Of a stretch of DNA of 37,686 nt, positions 8,427 through 17,277 are shown piece after piece. Below the pieces are notes generated by a model, which worked only from the letters and a program-made list of their open reading frames with translations, was not told the origin of the DNA and searched no databases. The stretch's first letter is position 1, and every line of letters starts with the position of its first letter. Source of the stretch: Fimbriimonadaceae bacterium (GTDB lineage: Bacteria; Armatimonadota; Fimbriimonadia; Fimbriimonadales; Fimbriimonadaceae); contig JALOLT010000012.1 in the NCBI GenBank assembly GCA_025455775.1, forward strand, positions 1-37,686, read 5' to 3'. A program made the position numbers and the translations under genes.

Positions 8427-8469
8427 CCATCTTTCGCTTCCGCCCTACGGGCAGAAGCGAAAGATGGTT
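8425..8469. terminator. Second near-perfect hairpin after ftsZ
   Basis: Arms at 8425-8440 (AACCATCTTTCGCTTC) and 8454-8469 are perfect 16-base complements. The pairing continues inward through GCCC/GGGC to a three-base TAC loop with one mismatch. It abuts the first hairpin directly. Two consecutive stems of this strength probably end the division-operon transcript or protect its 3' end. No long T-run follows. Confidence 0.75.
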
Positions 8470-8820
8470 GGTAGGAGATTTCCTTTGAACATGACAGGCG
8501 GGAGCTGGCTGTGCCCTGCAGCAAGCAAGACCCTGGGCTGTCGCTTCTCCTGGTTCCTTCTCCCTGGCTATCTGGGCAGATTATCCAGCCTATCGTGAAG
8601 CATGCCCCCGTGAAGAAGCGAGGGAGTCTTTCGGCAAACTTCGTGTGTCAAATGCTGACGGTTGAACTGGTTTGGATCCCCTCCCCCAGTAAAAATACTG
8701 GGGCGAGTGGGCTTTCGGAGATGATCCTTCTCCTCTCCGGGTGAGAAGGGATCGACGGACAAGAGGAAGGGGTTTCGAAACTGGCGGTGAGATGATCTCC
8801 GTGCCACTCCAAGAGTTAGC
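8470..8820. other. Gene-free stretch between ftsZ and the PEP-CTERM gene
   Basis: No convincing coding frame, RNA gene or mobile element was seen in about 350 bases. The clearest structure is a perfect 8-base stem with an AAAA loop at 8684-8703 (CCCCAGTA, TACTGGGG). The short open frames here have no start signal or recognisable product. Confidence 0.5.
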
Positions 8821-8828
8821 AAGAAAAG

Positions 8829-8860
8829 TCCCCCTATGCCTGGGAACCAGGCCAGGGGGA
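8829..8860 (-). terminator. Rho-independent terminator of the PEP-CTERM gene
   Basis: Read on the - strand, a stem of about 13 base pairs (outer TCCCCCT/AGGGGGA, inner GCCTGG/CCAGGC) with a GAA/TTC loop is followed by ACTTTTCTT. It lies 23 bases after the stop of the gene at 8883-9794. Confidence 0.8.
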
Positions 8861-8882
8861 TATTCTTTCGGATCAGTTGACC

Positions 8883-9794
8883 TTAAGCCTTTTGGGCTTT
8901 GCGGCGACGCTTCGCAGCAAGGGCACCGAGTGCCAAGATCGAGAGGGTCATGGGCTCTGGCACTGCGCCGAACTGGGACTCAAGGAAGTCGCCGTTCAGG
9001 GCAGCATCACCTTGGTTGAAGGCCCAACTCGTGTTGTTGAAGGAGCCGCTGTAGACATAAAATCCGTGGAGGGATGAGTCGCTGCCTGAGTTCTCGAAAA
9101 TTCCCTTGAACCCGCCGGTGATAGTGACTGGGTGGTTTGTGCTCACGAACAGGTTGTGGGTTGGATCCCAATTGGCGGTCAGGCCGCTCGCAGTGAAGCT
9201 GATCGAGTAGTTGATGAAGGTACCACTGGTCAGGCTTCCGGCTCCTCCGACTCCTCCGTGCCAAAGCCGGGCGGACTGGTTGGCGAACCCAGGGCCAGCG
9301 TTCTCGCCAGTGGCAACGAGGCTAAATGTCGAGCCGTTCGCAACGCCTGGGGCGAGGGTAGACCACACTCCAGACATACTAGAGATCGTGGTTGCTCCAT
9401 CGTCATACATCTGGATGAAGCCAGTGTTCGTGTTGTTGGGGTTGCCCCAGCCGCTGTAGTAGCGATTTCCGGCTGGGTCATCCTTTGGCAAGCTGTTGGT
9501 GTTGTCTTCTGTCGTGTAGTACCAGGCGGTTAAGAAAGCAGCAAAGTTGCTTCCGTACGTCGGGACGCCATCAACAAAGTAAGTCCCAAGGTCTCGGCGA
9601 TTGTTCGTCGCGGCATCGGCGAGGACATGGTTGCTGACGACGTTCGTTCCAGACTGGGCATCAGCAAGCGTTGCGTAGCGACTCATGGTCATGTCGTAGG
9701 ACATCAAGTCGGTGGCAGCGAAGAATGGAGTCGCAAAAGTTGACGTGGCCAGGGCGAATAGGCCGGTGATCAGGGTGATGCGTGAAACGCTCAT
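8883..9794 (-). CDS. PEP-CTERM domain secreted protein
   Basis: A 303-residue exported protein of unknown function. It has an N-terminal signal peptide (hydrophobic stretch with Ala-rich end near residue 22) and a low-charge, Asn/Thr/Gly-rich body typical of beta-sandwich surface proteins. The C-terminal sorting signal is VPEPMTLSILALGALAAKRRRK: a PEP motif, a hydrophobic helix and a basic tail. In other bacteria PEP-CTERM signals are processed by exosortase, and these proteins are usually surface or biofilm components. No exosortase gene lies in this window. A GAGAGGA ribosome binding site precedes the ATG. The gene has its own terminator and a 199-base gap before the next gene upstream, so it is probably monocistronic. 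I do not recognise the body domain. Confidence 0.87.
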   Translation of the reverse strand: MSVSRITLITGLFALATSTFATPFFAATDLMSYDMTMSRYATLADAQSGTNVVSNHVLADAATNNRRDLGTYFVDGVPTYGSNFAAFLTAWYYTTEDNTNSLPKDDPAGNRYYSGWGNPNNTNTGFIQMYDDGATTISSMSGVWSTLAPGVANGSTFSLVATGENAGPGFANQSARLWHGGVGGAGSLTSGTFINYSISFTASGLTANWDPTHNLFVSTNHPVTITGGFKGIFENSGSDSSLHGFYVYSGSFNNTSWAFNQGDAALNGDFLESQFGAVPEPMTLSILALGALAAKRRRKAQKA

Positions 9795-9993
9795 GTTGTT
9801 TTCCTCTCAAGGTGTTGCTCCACTGAGCTAACCGTAAAGAAGAGTGTATCGAACACCGAGCGAGAAATGAGGGTTCTGTCGTTGGTTTCCGGTAAGGCTA
9901 ACAGTTAAGATCTAGTACATATTTGTGGGGAACTGAGTCCAACCGGGGCTGAATCACCGAAAAGGGAGGTGCAAAGGCTCTGAAGGAGGGCAG

Positions 9994-10911
9994 CTAGCGG
10001 GAATGCTTCTGGAAGAATTCCCATAGGTACTCATTCGCTTGGACTGTGCTGGAGGGCTGATCGCCACGGGCAGATCCCTTTTGACCACCTGGCCAGGTAT
10101 GTCCTTCGTTCTTGATGACCACTGTCTGGACGCTAAAGGTGCCTGGGTAGGTGGTGATGGTTGCGTCGCCTTTGACGAGTCGCGTCGAGTTTTTGGGGTC
10201 GAGCTGGTTTCGTTTGATCCAGTGGTCGACTGCGTCCTGGAGCGAAGCGTCTGTCCTGTCTTTGGCGACTCCCACAGTGGGAGTGCCGCCTTGGATTATG
10301 ACATGTTGGTCTGCTTCGCCGTGAATCATGATCACCCCTACAGGTGGCCCTGCCTGGGGAGGGATGTTCATGGCACCTGCCACTGGCCCGACGGCAGCGA
10401 CAAGGTCGCCCAGTTCCATCGCGATTCTGTGACTCATCATGCCTCCATTGCTCATGCCAGTTACATAGACCCTTTTGGCATCAATCGGGTTTTTCGCGAC
10501 GAGTTCCGTTATGAGGGATCGAATGAACTTGATATCGTCGACATTGTGTTCGAGAGCGTAGTCGCAACAGTTCCCAGCGTTCCAGGTCAGAAGGCGGTTG
10601 GGACGGTTGCCAGTGCCGTCTGGGTAGGCGACGAAGAATTTCTTTTCTCTGGCAAAGGGTGTCATTTGGCTCATGTCTTCCGCGTTTTGTCCACTGCCTC
10701 CGCCTCCGTGAAGAACGATCACCAGAGGCAGCTTTTGGCCCTTGGCGACCTTGCCAGGAGCTCGCAGAAGATAGGTTCGTTCTCTCCCATCGACTGTGAG
10801 GGTGTTGGAGAGTCGGTTTGGGGAAATCCTCTGTTGGGCTGCGACAAGTGAAAGAGTTCCTGCAAAGACGAGTCCCCCGATTAGGAGGAAGGAGATGCGA
10901 GGGTTTGTCAT
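9994..10911 (-). CDS. Secreted LpqC/CE1-type polyhydroxybutyrate depolymerase-like esterase
   Basis: A 305-residue alpha/beta hydrolase with a signal peptide (hydrophobic residues about 8-25). The oxyanion region is VIVLHGGGGSGQN (65-77), the nucleophile elbow is TGMSNGGMMS with Ser154, the likely acid is Asp201 in GEADQHV, and the likely base is His271 in EGHTWPGG. The CxxxYA region GNCCDYALEHNVDD (113-126) is also typical of this family. Members cleave ester bonds in polyhydroxyalkanoates or feruloyl and acetyl esters on plant polysaccharide; the substrate cannot be decided here. The xylanase elsewhere in the window makes a plant-wall ester plausible, but that is inference. Confidence 0.85.
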   Translation of the reverse strand: MTNPRISFLLIGGLVFAGTLSLVAAQQRISPNRLSNTLTVDGRERTYLLRAPGKVAKGQKLPLVIVLHGGGGSGQNAEDMSQMTPFAREKKFFVAYPDGTGNRPNRLLTWNAGNCCDYALEHNVDDIKFIRSLITELVAKNPIDAKRVYVTGMSNGGMMSHRIAMELGDLVAAVGPVAGAMNIPPQAGPPVGVIMIHGEADQHVIIQGGTPTVGVAKDRTDASLQDAVDHWIKRNQLDPKNSTRLVKGDATITTYPGTFSVQTVVIKNEGHTWPGGQKGSARGDQPSSTVQANEYLWEFFQKHSR

Positions 10912-10980
10912 GGTGGCCTAGACGTCGGATTCCTCTTCTGGTTCAGAGCCTGGAGGATTTTGGAAGGTTGGCAAATAAAA

Positions 10981-11013
10981 CCCCCCCGGCTCGGCCTTGC
11001 CGAACAGGGGGGC
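10981..11013 (-). terminator. Rho-independent terminator of the ABC ATPase gene
   Basis: A GC-rich stem pairs GGGGGG (11007-11012) with the C-run at 10981-10987, plus an inner TCGG/CCGA pairing. Read on the - strand it is followed by TTTTATTTG. It starts 20 bases downstream of the stop of the ABC ATPase gene. Confidence 0.85.
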
Positions 11014-11032
11014 AACAGAAGAGTCTGGATCG

Positions 11033-12169
11033 CTAGCGAATTGCCGCTTCGCTTTCGAAATCGAAGATGTGAATCTTGTCGAGGTCGATGGCGAATTCGG
11101 TTTCCACTCCAGATTCGATGCGGCTGGCAGGGTCGAGGGTGGCGGTCATGGTCTTTTCACCCAGGACGATGTAGGCGGTATCTTCCGCTCCCAGCTTTTC
11201 CAGAACGTCTACTTTTGCCTTAAAGGTGTTGTCGGCGGTCACTGGGACGGGAACTCCGTTATGAGAATCGTAGATATCCTCTGGGCGGATCCCGAACCAG
11301 ACTTTCTTACCGTTATGGCTTTTGGCCGGGTGGCTTTCGGGAAGGGCGAAGGTAGCTTCTTTGCTGACGAACTTGCCGCCTTCGATCTTGCCTTCCAAGA
11401 AGTTCATGGGAGGTGCCCCGACGAAACCAGCGACAAACTTGTTGGCTGGTTTGTTATAGACGGTTTCTGGTTCATCGACCTGTTGGAGCACTCCATTGAA
11501 CATGACGGCGATTCGCTGGCCCATGGTCATGGCTTCCACTTGGTCGTGGGTGACATAGATCGTGGTGATACCGAGATCCCTGTGGAGACGAATCAACTCG
11601 GCTCTGGTTTGGATTCTGAGTTTCGCGTCCAAGTTCGAGAGAGGCTCGTCCATCAAAAAGACCTTAGGCTTTCGAACGATTGCGCGGCCGAGAGCGACGC
11701 GCTGGCGTTGGCCCCCCGAGAGTTCCTTGGGTTTTCTGGCCAGGAGATGCCCGATGTCGAGCATTTTGGCTGCGTCTTGAACCCGGTTGTCGATGTCCTG
11801 CTTAATGCGCTTAGCTTCTCCGGCGTTGAACACCTGCCAGAAGAACCCTTTTAGTTCGCGGAGGCGCAGGCCGAAAGCGATGTTGTCGTAGACCGACATG
11901 TGGGGGTAGAGAGCGTAGTTCTGAAACACCATCGCGATGTCGCGATCCTTAGGGTGGACGTCATTGACTCTAGTTTCCCCGATAAAGAGGTCGCCCTCGG
12001 ACGATTCCTCAAGTCCCGCGATCATGCGGAGAGCCGTTGTCTTGCCGCAGCCCGAGGGACCGACGAGCACCATGAACTCGCTATCACGGATCTCAAGGTT
12101 CAAGTCATTGACGGCTTTCACGTCTTTCCCAAAGATCTTCGTGATGTTTTTAAAAGTGACTCCGGCCAA
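11033..12169 (-). CDS. MalK/UgpC/MsmK-type sugar ABC transporter ATP-binding protein
   Basis: A 378-residue CUT1-type ATPase that would power a carbohydrate importer from the cytoplasmic side. Walker A GPSGCGKTT is at 37-45, the Q-loop is VFQNYALYPHMSV near 81-93, the signature LSGGQ at 150-154, Walker B VFLMDEP at 170-176 and the H-loop VTHDQ follows. A C-terminal OB-fold regulatory region (from about 240) includes WFGIRPEDI. A short insertion (KGFFWQVFNAGEAKR, about 107-121) lies between the Q-loop and the signature. The start is TTG, supported by AAGGAG eight bases upstream. No permease or binding protein is adjacent, so it may serve several importers as MsmK does; the MalF/MalG-like pair at 35731-37686 is a candidate partner. 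Confidence 0.93.
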   Translation of the reverse strand: MAGVTFKNITKIFGKDVKAVNDLNLEIRDSEFMVLVGPSGCGKTTALRMIAGLEESSEGDLFIGETRVNDVHPKDRDIAMVFQNYALYPHMSVYDNIAFGLRLRELKGFFWQVFNAGEAKRIKQDIDNRVQDAAKMLDIGHLLARKPKELSGGQRQRVALGRAIVRKPKVFLMDEPLSNLDAKLRIQTRAELIRLHRDLGITTIYVTHDQVEAMTMGQRIAVMFNGVLQQVDEPETVYNKPANKFVAGFVGAPPMNFLEGKIEGGKFVSKEATFALPESHPAKSHNGKKVWFGIRPEDIYDSHNGVPVPVTADNTFKAKVDVLEKLGAEDTAYIVLGEKTMTATLDPASRIESGVETEFAIDLDKIHIFDFESEAAIR

Positions 12170-12304
12170 TCCTATATCTCCTTCAGTGGAGCCGCTCGCA
12201 ATTGAGCGCTAGGGATCAGTATAGCTGAAAGCGGGAACGCCACGCAAAGGCTAAACGATTTGGAATCGAAATGTTTCTTTTCAATCTCCTCTCTTTTCCA
12301 AGGA

Positions 12305-13342
12305 TCACGGAATCTCGGACAAAATCTCGGTGAATTCGTTCGGGATGAACACTCTTTGGTAGGTTGCGATGGCAAATCGGTCGGTCATTCCTGCGACGTA
12401 ATCGATCGCCCCCTGGGGGCCTACGAAGCCTAGGGGCAGTTGACCTGGTTCAAGGAAATGGAGGAAGAGATCTCTCACAACTCTCTTCGCCTTATTCACT
12501 TGGATGGCAGGGTGGGGTTCGCGCAGGTAGACGTTTTCAAACAGCCACTCTTTGAGTTCGTTCATCGCAGAGAGCATCCCAGGGGAGAGACGGATGGCTG
12601 GTTGATCGTAGGACTCCCGAATGACATCTGAGACCATGGCGGAGATCCTTTTGCCGTGGCTTTGGCCGATGTCCAGGAACTGGCTTGGGATCCCGGCAAT
12701 CAGTCCGGATCGCAGAGCGTCATCCAGGTCGTGGTTGAGGTAGGCGATGCGGTCGCTGATTCTCACGACGGCAGCTTCGAGGGTGCTGGTCGGTTCGCCA
12801 TCGTGAGCAGTGAGGTCTTTTCGACCCTTGCTATGGCCGCCGATTCCGTCTCTTGTCTCTTCGCTAAGGTTTAAGGGATCCAGGATATCGACGACCCGGA
12901 GAGAGTGTTCATAGTGTCGGAACTGGGTGGGAGCATCGGGGAGAGCAAGCTCTCTGAGAACTTCATCCAGGGCTTGTTCTCCGGCATGGCCAAAAGGGGT
13001 GTGGCCGACGTCGTGGCCAAGAGCGATGGATTCGATCAGGTCTTCATTCAGGGCCAGGGCTCGGCCGATACTGCGGGCAACTTGGGCGACTTCCAAGCTG
13101 TGGGTGAGCCGAGTTCGGTAGTGGTCACCCTTTGGTTCGATGAAGACCTGGGTTTTGTGCTTGAGGCGTCGAAAGGGCTTGGAATGAAGAATACGATCTC
13201 GATCACGCTGAAAGGCAGTTCTGACTGGGTCCGGGGGTTCAGGGACTGGTCTCCCCCTGGATTCCGATGACCTGGCAGCTCTTGGGGAGAGCCATTGATC
13301 CTCTCTTGCTTCAATCATCAATCGAATCTGATCCATTTCCAT
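12305..13342 (-). CDS. dgt: Deoxyguanosinetriphosphate triphosphohydrolase-like HD protein
   Basis: A 345-residue HD-superfamily enzyme expected to hydrolyse dGTP or other dNTPs to the nucleoside and triphosphate. Typical motifs are [10 protein letters not shown] near the N-terminus, [24 protein letters not shown] (45-68 region), [15 protein letters not shown] with His81, the [14 protein letters not shown] motif with His110-Asp111, and a distal [17 protein letters not shown]. The C-terminal half is of normal length for the shorter dGTPase-like type. The ATG at 13342 overlaps the upstream DUF2256 gene by 32 bases; an internal ATG at 13318 would leave only 8. Neither has a strong Shine-Dalgarno sequence, and the longer N-terminus aligns better with what I know of the family. 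Confidence 0.93.
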   Translation of the reverse strand: MEMDQIRLMIEAREDQWLSPRAARSSESRGRPVPEPPDPVRTAFQRDRDRILHSKPFRRLKHKTQVFIEPKGDHYRTRLTHSLEVAQVARSIGRALALNEDLIESIALGHDVGHTPFGHAGEQALDEVLRELALPDAPTQFRHYEHSLRVVDILDPLNLSEETRDGIGGHSKGRKDLTAHDGEPTSTLEAAVVRISDRIAYLNHDLDDALRSGLIAGIPSQFLDIGQSHGKRISAMVSDVIRESYDQPAIRLSPGMLSAMNELKEWLFENVYLREPHPAIQVNKAKRVVRDLFLHFLEPGQLPLGFVGPQGAIDYVAGMTDRFAIATYQRVFIPNEFTEILSEIP

Positions 13343-13505
13343 TGTTCGGACGTTTCGACTTCTTTTTTTGCTTCCGGCACTGATCGGAGCAGTAGAGGAC
13401 TGTCTCCCAATTCTTTTCCCATTTCTTGCGCCAGGCGAAGGGTTTTCCGCAGATCACACAGAGCTTGTGGGGCAGGTGGGAATTGTTTCGGAGGGGCCTC
13501 TTCAT
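13311..13505 (-). CDS. DUF2256 small zinc-knuckle protein
   Basis: A 64-residue basic protein with the DUF2256 signature: [20 protein letters not shown], then a Trp-rich segment and YCSDQCRK. The two CxxC/CxxxC pairs (Cys16, Cys19 and later CSDQC) should bind one zinc ion. The function is unknown; related genes often travel near photolyase/cryptochrome or DNA-metabolism genes, and here it is coupled to dgt. Its start overlaps the M61 peptidase stop by four bases (ATGA), and its end overlaps dgt, so the three genes form one transcription unit. Confidence 0.88.
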   Translation of the reverse strand: MKRPLRNNSHLPHKLCVICGKPFAWRKKWEKNWETVLYCSDQCRKQKKKSKRPNNGNGSDSIDD

Positions 13506-14944
13506 GGCGAGCGGAGATCATAGGGGTACTTGTGGCGAGTTTCTTCAGGTGCGACCAGGTCTCTTCCGTTCCAGGTGTAGCCAGCCGATCTAAGCTCCTG
13601 GCCGAGGGGCGGCGAGCCAGTTGAATTCACACAGTCGTCGTAGATTTCGCCAAGCTGGGGGCCGCCGTAGGTTGTGCAGATTTGGCGGAGTTCTACCTCA
13701 GTAAAGCCGTCCGGTCTCTTGTGACTCTTGTAAAGGGCCCTCATCACGTCGTCGAGGCTGAACTTTTGCTTACTCTCGCGGCGGATTGCCAGGTCGAGGG
13801 TTGCGCCAATCAACCATCCGACTTCGTAATAGCTGATGCCGTAGCCTTGGCTTCCTTTCACCTCCCAGACTCTCAGGCTGGACTCGATGGCAGTGGCCTG
13901 AGACCGTGATCTGCGTTGTTGAAAGCGCTGGAGCATCGTGGCCATTCCTTTGAGGAACTCTTGTTTGGTTTGGCGACCCAGGCGGGTCAGAATTACCTCC
14001 GCGTAGTAGTCGGTTACTCCTTCTGCGAACCAGAGGGAGGGGGTTTTTGCTGGCTGGGTGAGATCGAGGGGGCCGATTCCTTTTGGCCGGATCCGCTTGA
14101 TGTTGAAGATGTGAAAGTACTCGTGTGAGATGAGGCCCTGCACCTGCTGTGGGGAGGTTGACCAGAGGCCCACCCGGGAACTGGCTCTGTGTTCGAGCCC
14201 GGAGGCGAAACCGTCAAAGTCGCAGAGGAGGACAAAGCGGTCGACGGGATTTTCGCCAAAGAGCTTCTCGTTCTCCTTGGCTAAGTCGGCTAGGAGGTCT
14301 GCGATTGGGCCGAGCTTAAGCTCTGGTTTTCCAAAGCCGACTGTGACGACTTCCTTGCCTTTGCCAACTGATCTTGTTTCGACCGTGAGGTTCTCCCCTA
14401 TGACAAAGGGGCTATCGATGAGCTCGAAATAGTCCCCAGCTTGGACGGTTCCGTCTTTCGTAGGCGGGGCACAGTGAAGGGTCGCTCGTTTCCACTCTTG
14501 GGGCGGTTTTACTGTGAGGAGCATTTTCCTGTTCTCGAATCCTGGAACCCATCCGAGGACTCCCGCTGGGCTCACGAAGGCATAGTCTTTTCCCAAGGCG
14601 AGCCAAGGGGTGAAGTTCCCGTTACTGGCTCGGACAGTGGTGACGACTCGATCGTAGCCTCCTGGCACTTGCCAGAGGTTTGGATCATTGGGGGATCGTT
14701 TGCTGGGGGTGATTTTGCCATTTCGGAAGAATTCGGCATTTCGGACTTGGTTGCCAAAGTTCCAGATTTGATAGTCACCAGGGGCCCAAGCTGCCATCCG
14801 AAACTGGGGGGCGGATTCGCCTTTGGGTAAGTCTAACGTGACCTTTGCGCTTTGGGTTTCTGAAAGGAACTCGAGGCTCAATTTTACGGCTGGTTGAGTC
14901 AGAACGCCAACTCCGGCCATGGCGAAAAGGGGTAAGAGCGACAT
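13502..14944 (-). CDS. M61 family (glycyl aminopeptidase-like) metallopeptidase
   Basis: A 480-residue protein with a short hydrophobic N-terminus that may be a signal peptide ([17 protein letters not shown]). The M61 N-terminal beta domain ([13 protein letters not shown] near 52-64) is followed by the zinc-binding HEYFH at 274-278 and the downstream Glu in [12 protein letters not shown] near 305-315. Asn-Ile-Lys-Arg-Ile after the motif matches the family pattern. Most M61 proteins are near 600 residues and have a C-terminal PDZ domain; this one stops soon after the catalytic domain and lacks a clear PDZ. GGAGG sits four bases before the ATG. It probably acts outside the cytoplasm as a peptidase of unknown substrate. 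Confidence 0.88.
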   Translation of the reverse strand: MSLLPLFAMAGVGVLTQPAVKLSLEFLSETQSAKVTLDLPKGESAPQFRMAAWAPGDYQIWNFGNQVRNAEFFRNGKITPSKRSPNDPNLWQVPGGYDRVVTTVRASNGNFTPWLALGKDYAFVSPAGVLGWVPGFENRKMLLTVKPPQEWKRATLHCAPPTKDGTVQAGDYFELIDSPFVIGENLTVETRSVGKGKEVVTVGFGKPELKLGPIADLLADLAKENEKLFGENPVDRFVLLCDFDGFASGLEHRASSRVGLWSTSPQQVQGLISHEYFHIFNIKRIRPKGIGPLDLTQPAKTPSLWFAEGVTDYYAEVILTRLGRQTKQEFLKGMATMLQRFQQRRSRSQATAIESSLRVWEVKGSQGYGISYYEVGWLIGATLDLAIRRESKQKFSLDDVMRALYKSHKRPDGFTEVELRQICTTYGGPQLGEIYDDCVNSTGSPPLGQELRSAGYTWNGRDLVAPEETRHKYPYDLRSP

Positions 14945-15082
14945 CCTGCCTCCATGTTACACCTGTGACTGTTGTATGAGGTGATGATGTTCCGACAGTC
15001 TCTTTCTGGCTTGCTTGGGAGGTGGTAATTGGCCTTCGGAGAAGCCCTTTGATACACGAAGGGTGATGAACCTTTGAGAACC

Positions 15083-15119
15083 AAAAATCCCTTTTTTCCT
15101 TTGGGGGAGAAGGGATTTA
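15083..15119 (-). terminator. Hairpin downstream of the epimerase gene
   Basis: Complementary arms AAATCCCTT and AAGGGATTT, with an additional partly paired purine/pyrimidine interior, lie about 90 bases after the stop of the gene at 15210-16202. Read on the - strand, the stem ends in a TTTTT-containing stretch followed by GGTTC, consistent with intrinsic termination. Confidence 0.6.
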
Positions 15120-15209
15120 GGGATAAGAGGGGAAAGGTGGATCGGACTGGTCAGACTCTCAAACCGGCAGGTGTGTCGGAAGGTTTCCCTCCACCCCTTG
15201 GGCTGCTGG

Positions 15210-16202
15210 TTAACCTTCGGTCGATTCCCGTTCGGAAAGGATTTTGGCGATGGCATCGCTTTCCCTTTCTGGGGTTAGTCCTGCTTTCCCGATCAGGTCG
15301 GGGCGATGCTCCCTGAGCCATCTCATCGTGTCGTGGATGGTTTGGTCGAGAGGCCGGAGGGAGAGACCGTTGCGCAATGCGAGTCGGCTGAGGGCGTGGC
15401 CATGGGTAAGTGGGAGCCAGAGGGGAAGATCATTCCAGTAGCTGACTTCAGCCTTTGCCAGTTCGTCTTCGCTTGCCGTGAAGATTTCGCTCGGCACTCC
15501 TGCTGCTGTCTGGCATTGTTCCAGCATGTAGCCCCAGTCGTGACCAACATTTACGTTGTAGATCCCCGATTGGCCATTTTGGAGTAAATGAACCATGAAA
15601 TCGGCGAGGTCGCGGACGTCGATGAACCAGGCGACTCGAAGGGTGGGATCAGGGCTGAGAACTTGGCCTCCTCTGGCAAAGCGCAGAGGCCAGTACGAGA
15701 AGCGATCGGTTGGATCCCACGGTCCGATGATGAGACCTGGACGGACGATGGTGCCCTGATCGCCGTAAACGGTTTCGACGGCTTTCTCACAGAGGACTTT
15801 GAGGGGGCCGTAGGTTTCGCCATTCACTTCCTGGGTGTCGGGATCGGCGGGAGGGGGGAGTAGGGGATGGTCTTCTTTGAATTCTGTGACCCCCTCGATG
15901 GTGTCATAGACGCTAATGGTGGAGACAAAGAGGTAGCGGTTGCACCGCTCGCGGAAGAATTCTGCGCTCAAGCGGACGTCTCCTGGCAGATAGCCGCAGG
16001 TATCGACAACCGCGTCGAAAGTGCGGTCAGAGAGGGGGTCGAATCCGAGTTTCCTGTCGCCTTGGATTGTTTCGACGTGCTTGAAATCGTTGGTATTGGT
16101 TTTGCCGCGATTAAAGTGGGTAACGGTCCATCCTGCGGCGAGAGCAGATTCGGTGAAGGCGCGACCGACGAAGGCAGTTCCGCCAATGACTAAGAGATTC
16201 AC
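15210..16202 (-). CDS. NAD-dependent epimerase/dehydratase family protein (extended SDR)
   Basis: A 330-residue cytoplasmic oxidoreductase-like protein. The N-terminus NLLVIGGTAFVGRAF (2-16) is an extended-SDR Rossmann motif of the GGTxFxG type, and FNRGKTN follows strand two. Asp-rich VVDTCGYLP (near 65-73) and FVSTISVYD (near 95-103) are seen. The canonical YxxxK appears as YGPLKVLCE (near 131-139). This subgroup includes nucleoside-sugar reductases and RNA-binding relatives, and the actual substrate cannot be inferred. The start is GTG with no strong ribosome binding site. It stands alone, divergent from rpsD. Confidence 0.87.
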   Translation of the reverse strand: MNLLVIGGTAFVGRAFTESALAAGWTVTHFNRGKTNTNDFKHVETIQGDRKLGFDPLSDRTFDAVVDTCGYLPGDVRLSAEFFRERCNRYLFVSTISVYDTIEGVTEFKEDHPLLPPPADPDTQEVNGETYGPLKVLCEKAVETVYGDQGTIVRPGLIIGPWDPTDRFSYWPLRFARGGQVLSPDPTLRVAWFIDVRDLADFMVHLLQNGQSGIYNVNVGHDWGYMLEQCQTAAGVPSEIFTASEDELAKAEVSYWNDLPLWLPLTHGHALSRLALRNGLSLRPLDQTIHDTMRWLREHRPDLIGKAGLTPERESDAIAKILSERESTEG

Positions 16203-16378
16203 TGATCAGAGGATACCGGTGCCAAGTTGCATGGATCAGGTCCCGGAGCCTAGCTGGCTTGTGTCATACTCACTCATTGCGCCCGCCCCGGATGACATGT
16301 TTCTTTCAAAACATCTTTCGGGAGCGAAACCACAAAAGGAAAAGGCTTAGTCTGATCCACTAAACGAAAGAGAATAGC

Positions 16379-16987
16379 ATGGCGACTTATAGAGGAAGAC
16401 GTTCAGATATTTGCCGTAAAGTCGGCTTCAACCTCTGGGGACGAGCAAAGTGCCCCAGCACGAAACGACCCTACCCACCAGGTCAACACGGTCCCAACCA
16501 ACGAGACCGCCGCATGTCGGAATATGGCGAGCAACTTTTGGCCAAGCAGGTCATTCGCCGCTACTACGGCATGTTGGAGCGCCAGTTCCGCAACACCTTT
16601 GAAAAAGCGAACCGCATGCAAGGTAACACAGGTCTCAACTTCTTGAGACTGCTGGAGATGCGACTGCAAACCCAGGTTTACCGACTCGGTTATGCCAAGA
16701 CATTGGAGCAAGCCCGCCAGATGGTCAGCCACGGACACATCATTGTCAATGGCAAGCTGGTTGATATCCCCAGCTACAGCTGCCGAGTAGGAGATGTGAT
16801 CGGAGTACGCCAGCGCGATTCCAGCACTGGAATCGCAAAGAAGAATGGCTACGAAGGAGCTCCCGTCCCTGCCTATCTCGAAGCGAATGTGGGCGGCATG
16901 GAAGGCAAGATCATCGCTCTTCCGGAACGGGAGGACTTCCCGAACTTTTTCAAAGAGCAGGCAGTCGTCGAGTTCTACGCTCGTTAA
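16379..16987 (+). CDS. rpsD: 30S ribosomal protein S4
   Basis: S4 binds 16S rRNA early in small-subunit assembly and may also regulate translation. The 202 residues include [15 protein letters not shown] (24-38), [16 protein letters not shown] and the S4 RNA-binding domain ([20 protein letters not shown], then [18 protein letters not shown]). Only two cysteines (12 and 25) are seen near the N-terminus, so this is likely a zinc-free form of S4. The ATG follows AAAGAGA. Unlike most bacteria, where rpsD is in the alpha operon with rpsM, rpsK and rpoA, it stands alone here, which is known in several lineages such as Bacillus. Confidence 0.98.
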   Translation: MATYRGRRSDICRKVGFNLWGRAKCPSTKRPYPPGQHGPNQRDRRMSEYGEQLLAKQVIRRYYGMLERQFRNTFEKANRMQGNTGLNFLRLLEMRLQTQVYRLGYAKTLEQARQMVSHGHIIVNGKLVDIPSYSCRVGDVIGVRQRDSSTGIAKKNGYEGAPVPAYLEANVGGMEGKIIALPEREDFPNFFKEQAVVEFYAR

Positions 16988-17010
16988 GACTTGGTTTTTG
17001 TTCTGGATTA

Positions 17011-17203
17011 GGGGTTGTCTCAAAAGTGGCAGCCCCGTTTAAACTTATCAGAATGCGGTCCGACCGCGTCTTAGTGGCCTTACTTCCCTCGAACCTGCCC
17101 TGCCGAGGCGCAGCCCTGAAGCGAAGCGGAGGGGAGGGCGTGGCCTCGGGGAGGCGGGGCAGGCAGCTCAAAAAAAAGATTGGATCGCTTTTGACCCAGC
17201 TCC
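17011..17203. repeat. GC-rich intergenic repeat, left copy (MITE-like)
   Basis: About 193 bases between rpsD and amt. The core, 17094-17165, is nearly identical in inverted orientation to 18783-18855 (about 70 of 73 positions, with one indel). The outer ends resemble terminal inverted repeats: GGGGTTGTCTCAAAAG at 17011-17026 against the complement of 17188-17203 (12 of 16 match). The core itself is self-complementary (GCCGAGG with CCTCGG, CCTGCCC with GGGCAGG) and would fold strongly. It has no open frame of its own, which fits a non-autonomous element. Confidence 0.75.
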
Positions 17204-17277
17204 TTTTGATTTCTCACTTCAGCGAGAGTTTTTTCGACAGAAGGCAGTTGCTTCCTGGTTAAGTTGTCTGATTTGAA

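Noticed and set aside
10039-12205. Several long + strand open frames opposite the esterase and ABC ATPase genes
   Set aside because: They have no ribosome binding sites, and all recognised motifs are on the - strand.
17011-17203. Possible CRISPR or tRNA-like structure in the GC-rich repeat
   Set aside because: There is a single inverted copy on each side and no regularly spaced repeat units or cloverleaf, so a MITE-like element fits better.
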